64,000 bases of DNA from the NCBI RefSeq assembly GCF_014645195.1, contig NZ_BMLK01000004.1, positions 124,001 to 188,000 on the forward strand, in the 5' to 3' direction. The notes beneath the pieces are model-generated. The model was not told where the DNA came from, did not search any database, and was given only the letters and a program-made list of their open reading frames with translations. Below are positions 29,449 through 37,912 of the stretch, in pieces. Source of the DNA: Novosphingobium indicum. GTDB lineage: Bacteria; Pseudomonadota; Alphaproteobacteria; Sphingomonadales; Sphingomonadaceae. A program made the position numbers and the translations under genes. Position 1 is the first letter of the stretch; every line of letters begins with the position of its first letter.

Positions 29449-30444
29449 TCACGGTGCTGCTATCACCCTTCTATCGTAAAGGCTGCCGGAAACTTCGATA
29501 ATCGACGCCCCGTCGCTGTCGGTTTTCAGGACAGCCTGCTTAGCCCCTTTCATGAAGTCGGACCTGCGCCCCACGTCTATGATATTCTCGCCGCCATCCA
29601 GCAGTGCACCGGAATGATAGGGCATCGACAGCATCACCCCCTTGGTCTTTAACTTTTCCTTGATATCCGCCTCGGCGGCGCTGAGGCTGAGCGCTCTGAC
29701 AGCAAGGCGACCCAATCGGTTAAGTGCTACGGTCAACTCCTGACGCATGAGAGCAGCGCTGTTGTCCATCCATTTCGCTCGGCAGGTCGACCGACGCAGC
29801 TGCCCATAACAATGAGGCAAGGGCACCGTGAATACAGACGTATCGAGCGCCACTTCCACTTCCGCAGACTTGCTAAAAGCGAGCTTTCCGTCCTTCCAGC
29901 GATCGCCCGGCTGATTCCCAACAGTCCGCTTGTCGGCTACCCTCACCGAACAGATGCCAAAGATTGCCTGGAAGCTCTCTCCAACATTATATCGGCAATC
30001 GATATCGATCAGGTAATTAGTATCGACCGTTTCGAGCAGCGCATCTTTGGCCGCAATACTGCCGTCGCGCAGCGAGGACTGCGACACGAGCTGAATCCAT
30101 GGTTGTTCTGCCAAACCGCTCGAGACACCAGCCATAAGGGGTTTGGCGCCATCGAAGTCGCCCAGCGCCTGCAGTAGAGGCAGCACCTCCGCTCGCCCGC
30201 GTTTCGACTGGCCGTCTTCCAGCGCTCCTATCAACAGGGCACCGATCAACCCATAATTGTTGGGGGTCATCCCAGCCCCGGGGTCCGGCCCGATCAGTAG
30301 CTTATCTTGCACGAGATGAACGGCAACAGGCAATGGCGCAGTCGCATCGCGAAGCTTCGAAGGAACCGTTGTCCAATGCTCCGCCGACGCTGGCATCGCC
30401 GTTGCCGCCAGCATCAGCATCACTGCCAGTCTCATAGTTCGCAT
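29449..30444 (-). CDS. Orphan secreted protein, function unknown
   Basis: A 331-residue protein I do not recognise. It begins with a clear signal peptide, MRTMRLAVMLMLAATAMPAS, cleaved near ASAEH; a second ATG three codons in is equally usable. The mature chain has six or so cysteines (for example DCRYN, FGICSV, PHCYGQLRRSTCRAK) compatible with disulfides, and no visible catalytic motif. Base composition is less GC-rich than its neighbours, suggesting recent acquisition. It stands alone, with about 500 gene-free bases upstream, where cobT might be expected. Confidence 0.6.
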   Translation of the reverse strand: MRTMRLAVMLMLAATAMPASAEHWTTVPSKLRDATAPLPVAVHLVQDKLLIGPDPGAGMTPNNYGLIGALLIGALEDGQSKRGRAEVLPLLQALGDFDGAKPLMAGVSSGLAEQPWIQLVSQSSLRDGSIAAKDALLETVDTNYLIDIDCRYNVGESFQAIFGICSVRVADKRTVGNQPGDRWKDGKLAFSKSAEVEVALDTSVFTVPLPHCYGQLRRSTCRAKWMDNSAALMRQELTVALNRLGRLAVRALSLSAAEADIKEKLKTKGVMLSMPYHSGALLDGGENIIDVGRRSDFMKGAKQAVLKTDSDGASIIEVSGSLYDRRVIAAP

Positions 30445-30939
30445 GCATTCCCCCGAGGCCCAACAGGCATGCCCAAGCAATCTTCAGCATTGCTCTCGCG
30501 CACTGTTCGCTCGCACAAAGTCGCGGTCCAATCAAGCGCATGCTAGTCAGGAACCTTTGTGCAGCCTCGACATCGATGCCTGCAGTGAGGGTGGCGTCAA
30601 GCCGATGACGACCATATTTGCAAACTTGAGTACCCCATACAGTGCAGCGCGTTCCGCGCGGTGCCAGGGTTGTTCAAGCCGGTGGATGATTACTTTTGGC
30701 TGGAGTCTTGTCGGTAGGACGGATTAGTTGGCGATTTGGACACCTTCGATAAATGTCCACTTACGGGAAGCCGGATAACCCACAGGGTGGCCAGAAATGA
30801 TCGACTGCTTAAGGACCGCTTTCAACGGCGCCGAAGGAATCGCGTGTAGAAAGCTGACTGGCGGCTTTCTGAAGCTATGCCTCTGTGAGCTGCCCTTCCG
30901 CAACCGGCCTATTGCGGTCGCTTGAAAGTCTGCCCCCCC
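30445..30939. other. Gene-free stretch between the orphan secreted protein and cobS
   Basis: About 495 bases, less GC-rich than average, with no open frame I can support on either strand. One 94-codon frame across 30443-30727 has no start context or recognisable content. The only structure I see is AGAAAGC/GCTTTCT (30848-30870), a 7-bp stem downstream of cobS without a T-tract. It may be decayed DNA left by an insertion or by loss of cobT. Confidence 0.5.
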
Positions 30940-31932
30940 TCAAGCCTTGCCCACCACACTCTCCGGCAGCTCCGTCCCGAAGACCCGCTGGTAGTATTCG
31001 GCCACCAGCATGCGCTCGGTCTCGTCGCACTTGTTGAGGAACGAGAGGCGGAAGGCGAAGCCGACGTCCTTGAAGATCGCCGCGTTCTGCGCCCAGGTGA
31101 TCACCGTGCGCGGGCTCATCACGGTCGAGATGTCGCCGTTCATGAAGCCCTGACGCGAGAAGTCGGCGACCTTGACCATGTTGGCGATGGTTCCGGCATC
31201 GACCTGCGGCACCTTGGCGGTGACGATGGCGATCTCGGTCTCGGCCGGAAGGTAGTTGAGGCCGACCACCAGATTCCAGCGGTCCATCTGGCCCTGGTTG
31301 ATCTGCTGGGTGCCGTGATAGAGGCCCGAGGTATCGCCGAGGCCCACCGTGTTGGCGGTGGCGAAGAGGCGGAAGTGCTTGTCCGGGCGGATCACGCGGT
31401 TCTGGTCGAGCAGGGTCAGCTTGCCCTCGGTCTCCAGAATGCGCTGGATCACGAACATCACGTCGGGCCGGCCGGCGTCGTATTCGTCGAACACCAGCGC
31501 GACCGGGTGCTGCAGCGCCCACGGCAGCAGGCCTTCGCGGAACTCGGTGACCTGCAACCCATCGCGCAGGACGATGGCGTCGCGGCCGATCAGGTCGATA
31601 CGGCTGATGTGCGCATCGAGGTTGATACGGATGCACGGCCAGTTGAGGCGGGCGGCGACCTGCTCGATATGGGTCGACTTGCCGGTGCCGTGGTAGCCCT
31701 GCACCATCACGCGGCGGTTGAAGGCAAAGCCCGCGAGGATCGCCAACGTGGTGTCCGGATCGAACACGTAGGTCGCGTCGAGGTCGGGCACGCGCTCGTC
31801 CGCCTTCGAGAAAGCGGGCACCTTCATATCGATGTCGATCCCGAAGGTTTCGCGCACGTCGACTTCGGTGTCGGGAGCAGCCAGTACAGTGGAGTCGCGG
31901 GTGTCGGTCATGATGTTCGCAGATTCAGCCAT
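30940..31932 (-). CDS. cobS: Aerobic cobaltochelatase subunit CobS (AAA+ ATPase)
   Basis: MoxR-like AAA+ ATPase of 330 residues; with CobT and CobN it inserts cobalt into hydrogenobyrinate diamide. Walker [11 protein letters not shown], Walker [12 protein letters not shown], sensor [11 protein letters not shown], and the CobS-typical N-terminus [21 protein letters not shown] start seven codons in (MTDTRDS) is also possible. cobT, its usual downstream partner, is absent and no other cobalamin genes are seen. In sphingomonads CobS/CobT-like pairs can exist without full B12 synthesis, so the real role may differ. Confidence 0.9.
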   Translation of the reverse strand: MAESANIMTDTRDSTVLAAPDTEVDVRETFGIDIDMKVPAFSKADERVPDLDATYVFDPDTTLAILAGFAFNRRVMVQGYHGTGKSTHIEQVAARLNWPCIRINLDAHISRIDLIGRDAIVLRDGLQVTEFREGLLPWALQHPVALVFDEYDAGRPDVMFVIQRILETEGKLTLLDQNRVIRPDKHFRLFATANTVGLGDTSGLYHGTQQINQGQMDRWNLVVGLNYLPAETEIAIVTAKVPQVDAGTIANMVKVADFSRQGFMNGDISTVMSPRTVITWAQNAAIFKDVGFAFRLSFLNKCDETERMLVAEYYQRVFGTELPESVVGKA

Positions 31933-32054
31933 ATCGCCACCCGCCTAAAGGACGCGGCGCTGCACCGCAATAAGCTTTGGCCGGATTAGCGGCGGACCTG
32001 TCCGAAAAGGAAGGGGTGGTGTCCGGCCTTCGTCCTTTCCGCACGCTATACCTT

Positions 32055-32143
32055 CGTCATTGCGAGCCCGCGGGGTGAAGCAATCCAGGGCGGTTTGCGC
32101 TCGCTCTGGATTGCTGCGTCGGCTTCGCCTCCTCGCAATGACG
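32055..32143. repeat. 89-bp dispersed repeat with CGTCATTGCGAG ends
   Basis: CGTCATTGCGAG at the left is matched by CTCGCAATGACG at the right, and inside them GAAGCAATCCAG is matched by CTGGATTGC, giving an imperfect hairpin along the whole unit. This element type is widespread in bacterial intergenic DNA. It lies between cobS and the next inverted-repeat element. Confidence 0.7.
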
Positions 32144-32165
32144 AATAAGGGTAATGGGCAAGCTT

Positions 32166-32435
32166 CTAGGCGGCGTGGACAAATTCCTCGCGGATCACGG
32201 TTGGCGTCAGATTGGCCCTGGTGAGGCGCGAAGGCGCAGACAGAGCAGGCCTCTTTCAAGCCGGAACAACGCTGCCAGGGCCAATCTGACGCCAACCCCT
32301 GCGGGGCCGGACCAAAACCCGCCACTTCCGCGTCGGCTCGGCTGGAACTATCGACATAGTCCTGCACCTCGCCTTCTTGAATTGACGGGTTTTGCCTCCG
32401 GCCGTGACCACGAGGAATTTGTCCACGCCGCCTAG
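32166..32435. mobile_element. 270-bp MITE-like element with perfect 25-bp terminal inverted repeats
   Basis: CTAGGCGGCGTGGACAAATT and five more bases (32166-32190) are perfectly inverted at 32411-32435. A second, internal pair (GGTTGGCGTCAGATTGGCCC plus three bases at 32199-32221, inverted at 32275-32297) is also perfect over 23 bases. There is no transposase frame. A TA within the CTAG at each end could be a target duplication of an IS630/mariner-type element; this is inference. It abuts the HxlR gene stop at 32437. Confidence 0.65.
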
Positions 32436-32436
32436 T

Positions 32437-33165
32437 TCACCCCGCAGCCTTCATCTCCACCTTTTCCGGCAGTGCGAACAGGTCGATGAACCGCCGCGCC
32501 AGATCCGCGTCGCCGCCGATGGCCAGCCGGTTGCCCGCTTCCTCGGGCGTCTTCTTGCCGTAGAACACGGGCAGGAAGTCCGAGGCGCTGCCCGCGCTGA
32601 AACGCAGGTCGGGCGAGAGCATGGTATCGCCGACGGGATGGATGCTGAGCCCGTCGTGGCGCAGGCGTCCGGCGAAGTGATCCTCACCCACGTCGAAGGC
32701 GACCCACAGCTCCATGTCACCAATCTTGCGGTGATCGAGCAGCGTGCGCATCGAGAGCATGAGCGAGGTGGGCGTGAGCGGCAGGGTGGGATCGTGGAAC
32801 GGCGCGCGCAGGGCCCAGCGGCCCAGTTCCTGCAGCACCTTTTCCAGCCCGCGGCCCCACTCGGTGAGCTGATAGACCTGCGCCGAGACCGGCGGCGGCA
32901 AGTGCGCGCGCTCGACCAGGCCCAGCTCCTGCAGCGTCTCCAGCCGCTCGGTCAGCGTCTTGGCGGAAAGGTTGGGCAGGCTGGCGCGGATGTCGCTGAA
33001 ACGGCGGCCGCCCAGCATCAGCTCGCGGATGACGAGCAGCGTCCAGCGCTCACCGATCAGCTCCATGCCGAAGGCGGCGGCGCAGGCATCGCCATACCAC
33101 TTGCCGTGGACTTTGGGTGTTCCCTGAACGTCTCGACCCGCTTTGGTTTCTTTTTGCAACTTCAT
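32437..33165 (-). CDS. HxlR-family transcriptional regulator with C-terminal SCP2-like domain
   Basis: A 242-residue regulator. Start MKLQKETKAGRDVQGTP. The winged-helix HxlR domain covers about residues 20-120 (CAAAFGMELIGERWTLLVIR, FSDIRASLPNLSAKTLTERL, LTEWGRGLEKVLQELGRWAL). The C-terminal 100 residues resemble a sterol-carrier-like ligand pocket, as in some HxlR proteins with an added domain. HxlR factors sense electrophiles or small ligands. It diverges from the eight-gene GST cluster across 72 bases, so it most likely controls that cluster and itself. Confidence 0.85.
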   Translation of the reverse strand: MKLQKETKAGRDVQGTPKVHGKWYGDACAAAFGMELIGERWTLLVIRELMLGGRRFSDIRASLPNLSAKTLTERLETLQELGLVERAHLPPPVSAQVYQLTEWGRGLEKVLQELGRWALRAPFHDPTLPLTPTSLMLSMRTLLDHRKIGDMELWVAFDVGEDHFAGRLRHDGLSIHPVGDTMLSPDLRFSAGSASDFLPVFYGKKTPEEAGNRLAIGGDADLARRFIDLFALPEKVEMKAAG

Positions 33166-33181
33166 CGTTGCTTTTTGTAAC
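33151..33181 (-). promoter_or_regulatory. Candidate HxlR operator, direct repeats GTT(A/G)CAAAAA
   Basis: On the minus strand GTTACAAAAA (33181-33172) and GTTGCAAAAA (33160-33151) are direct repeats 21 bases apart, two helical turns, flanking the ATG of the HxlR gene. HxlR proteins often bind such repeats near their own promoters. The second copy lies in codons 3-6, so binding would interfere with the regulator's own expression. Candidate only. Confidence 0.4.
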
Positions 33182-33237
33182 CCAAGTGCCACCGTCAGGC
33201 AAGATCGATTCGCAGCGACGCCGATGGAGAGACGACC

Positions 33238-33900
33238 ATGCCGATGACCGATACCGCCGAGACCGTGATCAGCGCCTTCGACAATGTGCCCGCTTTCGCC
33301 AAGGGCATGGTCCGCGATCTGCGCGTGCGCTGGGCGCTGGAGGAAATCGGGCGCGACTATGCGGTGCAGAACCTCGATGCCTTCAAGCCCAAGCCCGAGG
33401 GCTACCGCGACTGGCAGCCCTATGCCCAGGTGCCCGCCTTCGCCGACGGCGACATGCGCCTGTTCGAAAGCGGCGCGATCCTGCTCTATCTGGGCGAGCA
33501 GGACGAGCGCCTGCTGCCCCGCGATCCCGGCATCCGCTGGTCGGCGATCACCTGGACCATCGCGGCGCTCAACAGCGTCGAGCCCTCGCTGATGCAGATC
33601 GTCAATCTCGACTTCTTCCTCGCCGGCCAGCCCTGGGCCAGGGAAGCCCGTCCGGCGATGCTCGAACTGGCGCGCGCCAGGCTCGAGAGCACCGAGAAGG
33701 CGCTGGGCGAGCGGGAGTGGTTCGCCGGCCCCTTCACCATTGCCGACATCATGATGACATCGGTGCTGCGCAATGTGAATCACACCGACCTGCTGGACGG
33801 CTTCCCCGCCCTCGCCGCCTTCAAGGCCCGGGGCGAGGCCCGACCCGCTTTTCAGCGCGCGCTGGCCGATCAGATGGCGGGATACCGCGAGCCCGTCTGA
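33238..33900 (+). CDS. Glutathione S-transferase (first of three)
   Basis: Cytosolic GST-fold protein of 220 residues. The N-terminal thioredoxin-like domain has the cis-proline region AQVPAFADGDMRLFESGAIL with the glutathione-binding Glu-Ser pair; the all-helical C-terminal domain includes WFAGPFTIADIMMTSVL. GGAGAG lies about 8 bases before the ATG; a second ATG two codons in is possible. It is the first gene of the cluster diverging from HxlR. It probably conjugates or isomerises an electrophile; substrate unknown. Confidence 0.88.
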   Translation: MPMTDTAETVISAFDNVPAFAKGMVRDLRVRWALEEIGRDYAVQNLDAFKPKPEGYRDWQPYAQVPAFADGDMRLFESGAILLYLGEQDERLLPRDPGIRWSAITWTIAALNSVEPSLMQIVNLDFFLAGQPWAREARPAMLELARARLESTEKALGEREWFAGPFTIADIMMTSVLRNVNHTDLLDGFPALAAFKARGEARPAFQRALADQMAGYREPV

Positions 33901-33914
33901 GCAGGAGACGTACC

Positions 33915-34292
33915 ATGTCTTATATCGAAGGCTTCTTGATCCCGGTCCCTACAGCCAACAAGGACCGCTTCATTGCCTATGCCCGCGAGATCGACCCCAT
34001 TTTCCTGGAATACGGGGCCAAGCGGGTCTGGGAATGCTGGGGCGACGAGGTCCAGCATGGCAAGCAGACCGACTTCTTCCGCGCCGTCGAGGCGAAGGAC
34101 GACGAGACGGTCTGCTTCAGCTGGATCGAATGGCCCGACAAGGCCACGCGCGACGCGCAGATGGCCGCGCTTATGGACCTCATGGAGAACGATCCGCGTT
34201 TCGATCAGGAGCAGAATCCGGTGCCGTTCGACGGCAAGCGCATGATCTTCGGCGGCTTTCAACCCGTCGTTGCCCTGGGAGAGTGGCCATGA
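33915..34292 (+). CDS. DUF1428-family protein
   Basis: A 125-residue protein starting MSYIEGFLIPVPTANKDRF, the hallmark of DUF1428, with VWECWGDEVQHGK and a C-terminal FDGKRMIFGGFQPVV. The family has a dimeric ferredoxin-like fold and no proven activity. It is 14 bases after the first GST gene with GGAGA upstream, and its stop overlaps the VOC start (ATGA), so it is translated with its neighbours. Confidence 0.9.
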   Translation: MSYIEGFLIPVPTANKDRFIAYAREIDPIFLEYGAKRVWECWGDEVQHGKQTDFFRAVEAKDDETVCFSWIEWPDKATRDAQMAALMDLMENDPRFDQEQNPVPFDGKRMIFGGFQPVVALGEWP

Positions 34293-35104
34293 CCAATCCG
34301 GCAGGCAGCTTCATCTGGTACGAACTGATGACCACCGATCCCGACGCAGCCAGCGCCTTCTACGGCGATGTCGTGGGCTGGCAGGTCACCGCAGAGGGCC
34401 CGCAGGCGCCGCAGGGTATCGAGTACCGCCACATCATCCGAAGCGACGGCGGCAGCGCGGGCGGTATGCTCGCGCTGACCGACGAGATGCTGGCCGGTGG
34501 CGCGCGGCCGGGATGGTTCGGGTACATCCATACGCCCGACCTGGACGCGACGGTCGAGGCGATCGTCGCGGATGGGGGCGGCGTAATGATGCCGAAAATG
34601 ACCATCGCGGTCGGCAGCTTCGCGCTCGTCACCGACCCGCAGGGTGTGCCTTTCTACGCGATGACGCCGGTGCCGCCCGCGCACGATCCCGATGCCACCA
34701 GCGACGTCTTCTCGGTGGATCGGCCGCAGACCGTGCGCTGGAACGAACTGGTCACGCCCGACGACGACGCAGCCCTCGCGTTCTACAGCAGGCACTTCGG
34801 CTGGACGCAGGAAGGCGCAATGCCGATGGGCCACATGGGCGACTACCGCTTTCTGCAGGCGGACGGGATCGGCATCGGCGCCGTGATGAAGAAGCCGGAT
34901 TCGATGCCCGTCGGCGGCTGGACTTTCTACTTTGGCGTCGACGACATTGACCGCGCCGTCTCCACAGCCAGGGCTGGCGGCGGCAACGTCATGGGCGAGC
35001 CCAACCAGATCCCTGGAGGCGAATGGAGCGTTCACGCCTTCGATCCTCAGGGCGCCTTCTTCGGCTTGGTCGGGCCGCGGCTCGAACCGGCACAAGCGGA
35101 TTGA
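34289..35104 (+). CDS. Tandem VOC (glyoxalase/extradiol dioxygenase fold) protein
   Basis: A 271-residue protein with two VOC modules (about residues 8-125 and 140-262), each repeating the pattern YELMTTDPDAASAFYGDVVG / WNELVTPDDDAALAFYSRHF. VOC proteins bind metals and act on glyoxals, epoxides or aromatic diols, or sequester drugs. The ATG overlaps the DUF1428 stop. Next to GSTs, a glyoxalase-like step on a glutathione adduct is plausible but not proved. Confidence 0.85.
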   Translation: MTNPAGSFIWYELMTTDPDAASAFYGDVVGWQVTAEGPQAPQGIEYRHIIRSDGGSAGGMLALTDEMLAGGARPGWFGYIHTPDLDATVEAIVADGGGVMMPKMTIAVGSFALVTDPQGVPFYAMTPVPPAHDPDATSDVFSVDRPQTVRWNELVTPDDDAALAFYSRHFGWTQEGAMPMGHMGDYRFLQADGIGIGAVMKKPDSMPVGGWTFYFGVDDIDRAVSTARAGGGNVMGEPNQIPGGEWSVHAFDPQGAFFGLVGPRLEPAQAD

Positions 35105-35161
35105 CGCCTACATTTGTTCGCTTAATGTTCCAATCATTGAAATAATCGAGGATACTGGGTG

Positions 35162-35788
35162 ATGGCCGACTATACGTTCTACACCAATCCGATGTCGCGC
35201 GGACAGATTGCCCGCTGGGCTCTTCACGAGGCTGGGGCAGACTATGATGCGGTCATTGTCCAGTGGCAGGACAAGCCTGCCGCTTTCCTGGCCGCCAACC
35301 CGATGGGCAAGGTGCCCACGCTGGTCCACCATGCGGAGGACGGGGACAGGGTCGTCACCGAGGCAGCGGCGATCTGCCTCTACCTGGCCGAGATGCATCC
35401 CGAAGCCGGCCTGCTGCCCAACGATGCGGAAATGGCCGATTACTACCGGTGGACATTCTTCGCCGCCGGCCCCGTCGAACAGGCCATCACGTCGCGGAAC
35501 TTCAAGTTCGAACCCGCGGCGGAACAGGAAGGCATGGCCGGCTGGGGCAGCTTCGAACGGACGATGAAGGCGCTCGACAGCCACTTTTCGGTCTCGAAGT
35601 GGGTCTGCGGAAACCGGTTTACCATGGCCGACGTCTATGTCGGCAGCGCCGTGGACTGGGGTCTCAACTTCGGGATCATGCCGCCGCTGCCCTCCTTCGT
35701 CGGCTATGCCGAACACTGTCAGGCTCGCCCGGCCTACAAGGCGGCCAAGGCCATCGACAATGCCCTCATTGCGGAGATGAAGAAGTGA
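35162..35788 (+). CDS. Glutathione S-transferase (second of three)
   Basis: A 208-residue GST: thioredoxin-like half with YTNPMSRGQIARWALHEAGA, NPMGKVPTLVHHA and the Glu-Ala glutathione contact VVTEAAAICLYLAEMHP; helical half with WVCGNRFTMADVYVGSAVDW. The serine in PMSRGQ is a candidate catalytic residue. A GTG one codon earlier is an alternative start. It follows a 57-base, more AT-rich gap, the largest in the cluster, where an internal promoter could lie. Its stop overlaps the next start. Confidence 0.9.
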   Translation: MADYTFYTNPMSRGQIARWALHEAGADYDAVIVQWQDKPAAFLAANPMGKVPTLVHHAEDGDRVVTEAAAICLYLAEMHPEAGLLPNDAEMADYYRWTFFAAGPVEQAITSRNFKFEPAAEQEGMAGWGSFERTMKALDSHFSVSKWVCGNRFTMADVYVGSAVDWGLNFGIMPPLPSFVGYAEHCQARPAYKAAKAIDNALIAEMKK

Positions 35789-36288
35789 CCGCGCCGAACA
35801 CCGAAGCCAGGGCCCGCATCTGCCTATGGTACGATGGCACGGCGCTGGAGGCGGCCGAATTCTACGCCGCTACATTTCCCGACACGCGCGTGACCCATGT
35901 CGAACGCTCGCCAACGGACTATTCCGATGGCAGTGAAGGCGACGTTCTCACGGTGGAATTCACGCTGATGGGAATCGACTGCTTTGGCCTCAACGGCGGC
36001 CCGCAATTCCCGCATTCGGAAGCCTTCTCCTTCCAGATCGCCACCGACACGCAAGAGGAGACCGACTGCTACTGGAGCGCCATCGTCGAGAACGGCGGCA
36101 CAGAAAGCGCGTGCGGCTGGTGCAAAGACAAATGGGGGCTATCGTGGCAGATCACGCCACGTGCATTGACGCAGGCGCTCTCCGATCCAGACCGGGAGGC
36201 TGCCCGCCGCGCGATGGAGGCCATGATGACAATGCGAAAAATAGACATCGCTGCGATAGAGGCGGCGCGAAAGGGAGAAACTGCTTGA
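35785..36288 (+). CDS. PhnB-like VOC protein (3-demethylubiquinone methyltransferase-like fold)
   Basis: A 167-residue protein of the PhnB/VOC superfamily: ARICLWYDGTALEAAEFYAA, FTLMGIDCFGLNGGPQFPHS and the ending WGLSWQITPRAL. Starts with GTG overlapping the preceding GST stop and ends overlapping the next TTG start, so it is translationally coupled on both sides. Despite the common database name it is not expected to be a methyltransferase; binding or isomerisation of a small molecule is more likely. Confidence 0.85.
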   Translation: MTAPNTEARARICLWYDGTALEAAEFYAATFPDTRVTHVERSPTDYSDGSEGDVLTVEFTLMGIDCFGLNGGPQFPHSEAFSFQIATDTQEETDCYWSAIVENGGTESACGWCKDKWGLSWQITPRALTQALSDPDREAARRAMEAMMTMRKIDIAAIEAARKGETA

Positions 36289-36938
36289 GCCTGGAACTGT
36301 TTGGCCACCCCTTTTCCTCGTACACCTGGAAGGTGCTCATCGCGCTCCATGCGGCCGAGGTCGATTTCGAGTTCCGGATGGTCGACGCCGATCATCCCGA
36401 CAACCTTGAGGTCGTACAGTCGGCCGGGCCGCTGGCCAAGTTTCCGGTTCTGCGCGACGGCGAGAACCTGCTGTTTGAAGCCACGACGATCATCGAATAC
36501 CTCTCGCAGCACCACGCTCCCGGCGAAATGCTGATCCCGTCCGAACCCGACGCGGCGATCGGCATACGCATGCTCGACCGGGTGTTCGACAACTACGTCA
36601 TGGGGCCGATGCAGGCCGTGGTCGACGAGTACCTGCGCGACGCGCAGACTCCGGCCGCAGACCGCATCGCGGAGGCCCGCGCCAGGCTGGACAGGGCCTA
36701 TGCCTGGCTGGAAGGCTGGCTGCAGTTCTACCCGGCGGGCGATCAGATCACCCTGATCGAATGCGCCGCCGCGCCGGCGCTGTTCTACGCCGACTGGGTG
36801 CATCCTATTCCGGAAGACCGCCCCCGGCTGCGTCGCTGGCGCAAGCACCTGCTGCGCCAGCCCGCCGTGGCACTTTGCGTGGACGGCGCCCGGCCATACC
36901 GACAGTACTTCCCTCTGGGCGATCCCGGCCGCGATTGA
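36285..36938 (+). CDS. Glutathione S-transferase (third of three)
   Basis: A 217-residue GST beginning with a TTG codon that overlaps the PhnB-like stop (TTGA). N-terminal half: MSLELFGHPFSSYTWKVLIA, GPLAKFPVLRDGENLLFEAT and the following TIIEYL; helical half: VVDEYLRDAQTPAADRIAEA and LIECAAAPALFYADW. The serine pair after HPF is a candidate glutathione-activating site. It differs clearly from the other two GSTs in the cluster, suggesting different steps rather than recent duplication. Confidence 0.88.
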   Translation: MSLELFGHPFSSYTWKVLIALHAAEVDFEFRMVDADHPDNLEVVQSAGPLAKFPVLRDGENLLFEATTIIEYLSQHHAPGEMLIPSEPDAAIGIRMLDRVFDNYVMGPMQAVVDEYLRDAQTPAADRIAEARARLDRAYAWLEGWLQFYPAGDQITLIECAAAPALFYADWVHPIPEDRPRLRRWRKHLLRQPAVALCVDGARPYRQYFPLGDPGRD

Positions 36939-36950
36939 AGGAGAGACGCT

Positions 36951-37415
36951 GTGACCGATGGCCCCCAGCTCAACGAGCTTTCGGTAACCCGCTATATCGA
37001 TGCCCCTCCCTCCAAGGTGTGGGAAGTCCTCACCGAACGACAAAATGAATGGAGGTGTCCGCGCCCTTGGCGGGCGGAAGTGGACCGGCAAGACCGGCAC
37101 GCGGGCGGCGCCTGCAACATGACGTTCTACGGACCGGATGGCGAGGAAATGCCGCAGAACGGCATCTATCTCGCCTATGAGGAAGGCCGCCGTTTCGTCA
37201 CCACCGATGCCATAACCGAAGATTTCCAGCCCTCGGGGCCCTTCATGATTGGCATATGGGAAATCGAGCCGGAAGGCGCAGGCACGCGCTATACGGCCCG
37301 CGCGCGTCATTGGAGCGAGGACACCCGCAAACAGCACGAGGAAATGGGCTTCATCGAGGGATGGACGATTTGCGCGGCCCAACTCGCTAAAATCTGTGAA
37401 GGCGAAGCACCATGA
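36951..37415 (+). CDS. SRPBCC (AHSA1-like) ligand-binding protein
   Basis: A 154-residue START/Bet-v-1-fold protein with the AHSA1 pattern VTRYIDAPPSKVWEVLTERQ and EGWTICAAQLAKICE near the end. The GTG start is fixed by a strong AAGGAGAG about 6 bases upstream. The family binds hydrophobic ligands in a deep pocket. Its stop overlaps the GFA start (ATGA). Confidence 0.88.
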   Translation: MTDGPQLNELSVTRYIDAPPSKVWEVLTERQNEWRCPRPWRAEVDRQDRHAGGACNMTFYGPDGEEMPQNGIYLAYEEGRRFVTTDAITEDFQPSGPFMIGIWEIEPEGAGTRYTARARHWSEDTRKQHEEMGFIEGWTICAAQLAKICEGEAP

Positions 37416-37888
37416 CCGCACAGGGGCGCTGCGCCTGCGGCGAGGTTCACTACCGGCTCACTGCCGGGCCGATCGTCGTACATTGCTGCCATTGCCGCTG
37501 GTGCCAACGCGAATCCGGCACCGCCTTCGCTCTCAATGCGCTGATCGAGACGAGCCACGTCACCGTGGTCGCAGGGACACCCGAACGGATCGACACGCCC
37601 TCGGCCAGCGGCAAGGGGCAGGCGGTGTTTCGCTGCCCCCGGTGTCAGGTCGCGCTATGGAGCCATTTCGCCGGCGCTGGCGAGAAAGCCGCTTTCGTCC
37701 GTGTGGGAACGCTCGACGATCCCGATGCCTGTCCGCCCGACGTCCACATCTATATCGAAAGCAAACAGCCCTGGGTCATGTTCCCCGCAGGATCGGAACA
37801 GTTTCCCGGCTACTATTCGGGCAAGGACGTCGTGCGGATCTACGGCGAGGATGGCGCCGCACGCTGGAAAGCCCTGCGCAGCGGCTGA
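37412..37888 (+). CDS. GFA-family protein (glutathione-dependent formaldehyde-activating enzyme-like)
   Basis: A 158-residue zinc protein. Cysteine motifs of the GFA/Mss4 fold: GRCACGEVHYRL, HCCHCRWCQRESG and FRCPRCQVALWSHF. The founding enzyme was reported to speed S-hydroxymethylglutathione formation; most relatives have unknown substrates. Last gene of the cluster, coupled to the SRPBCC gene. Its presence strengthens the link of the cluster to glutathione adducts. Confidence 0.9.
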   Translation: MTAQGRCACGEVHYRLTAGPIVVHCCHCRWCQRESGTAFALNALIETSHVTVVAGTPERIDTPSASGKGQAVFRCPRCQVALWSHFAGAGEKAAFVRVGTLDDPDACPPDVHIYIESKQPWVMFPAGSEQFPGYYSGKDVVRIYGEDGAARWKALRSG

Positions 37889-37912
37889 AGCCACCGTACC
37901 GAAGCGCTGCTC

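Noticed and set aside
30443..30727. 94-codon plus-strand frame near cobS
   Set aside because: No ribosome-binding site, overlaps the start of the secreted-protein gene and has no recognisable content.
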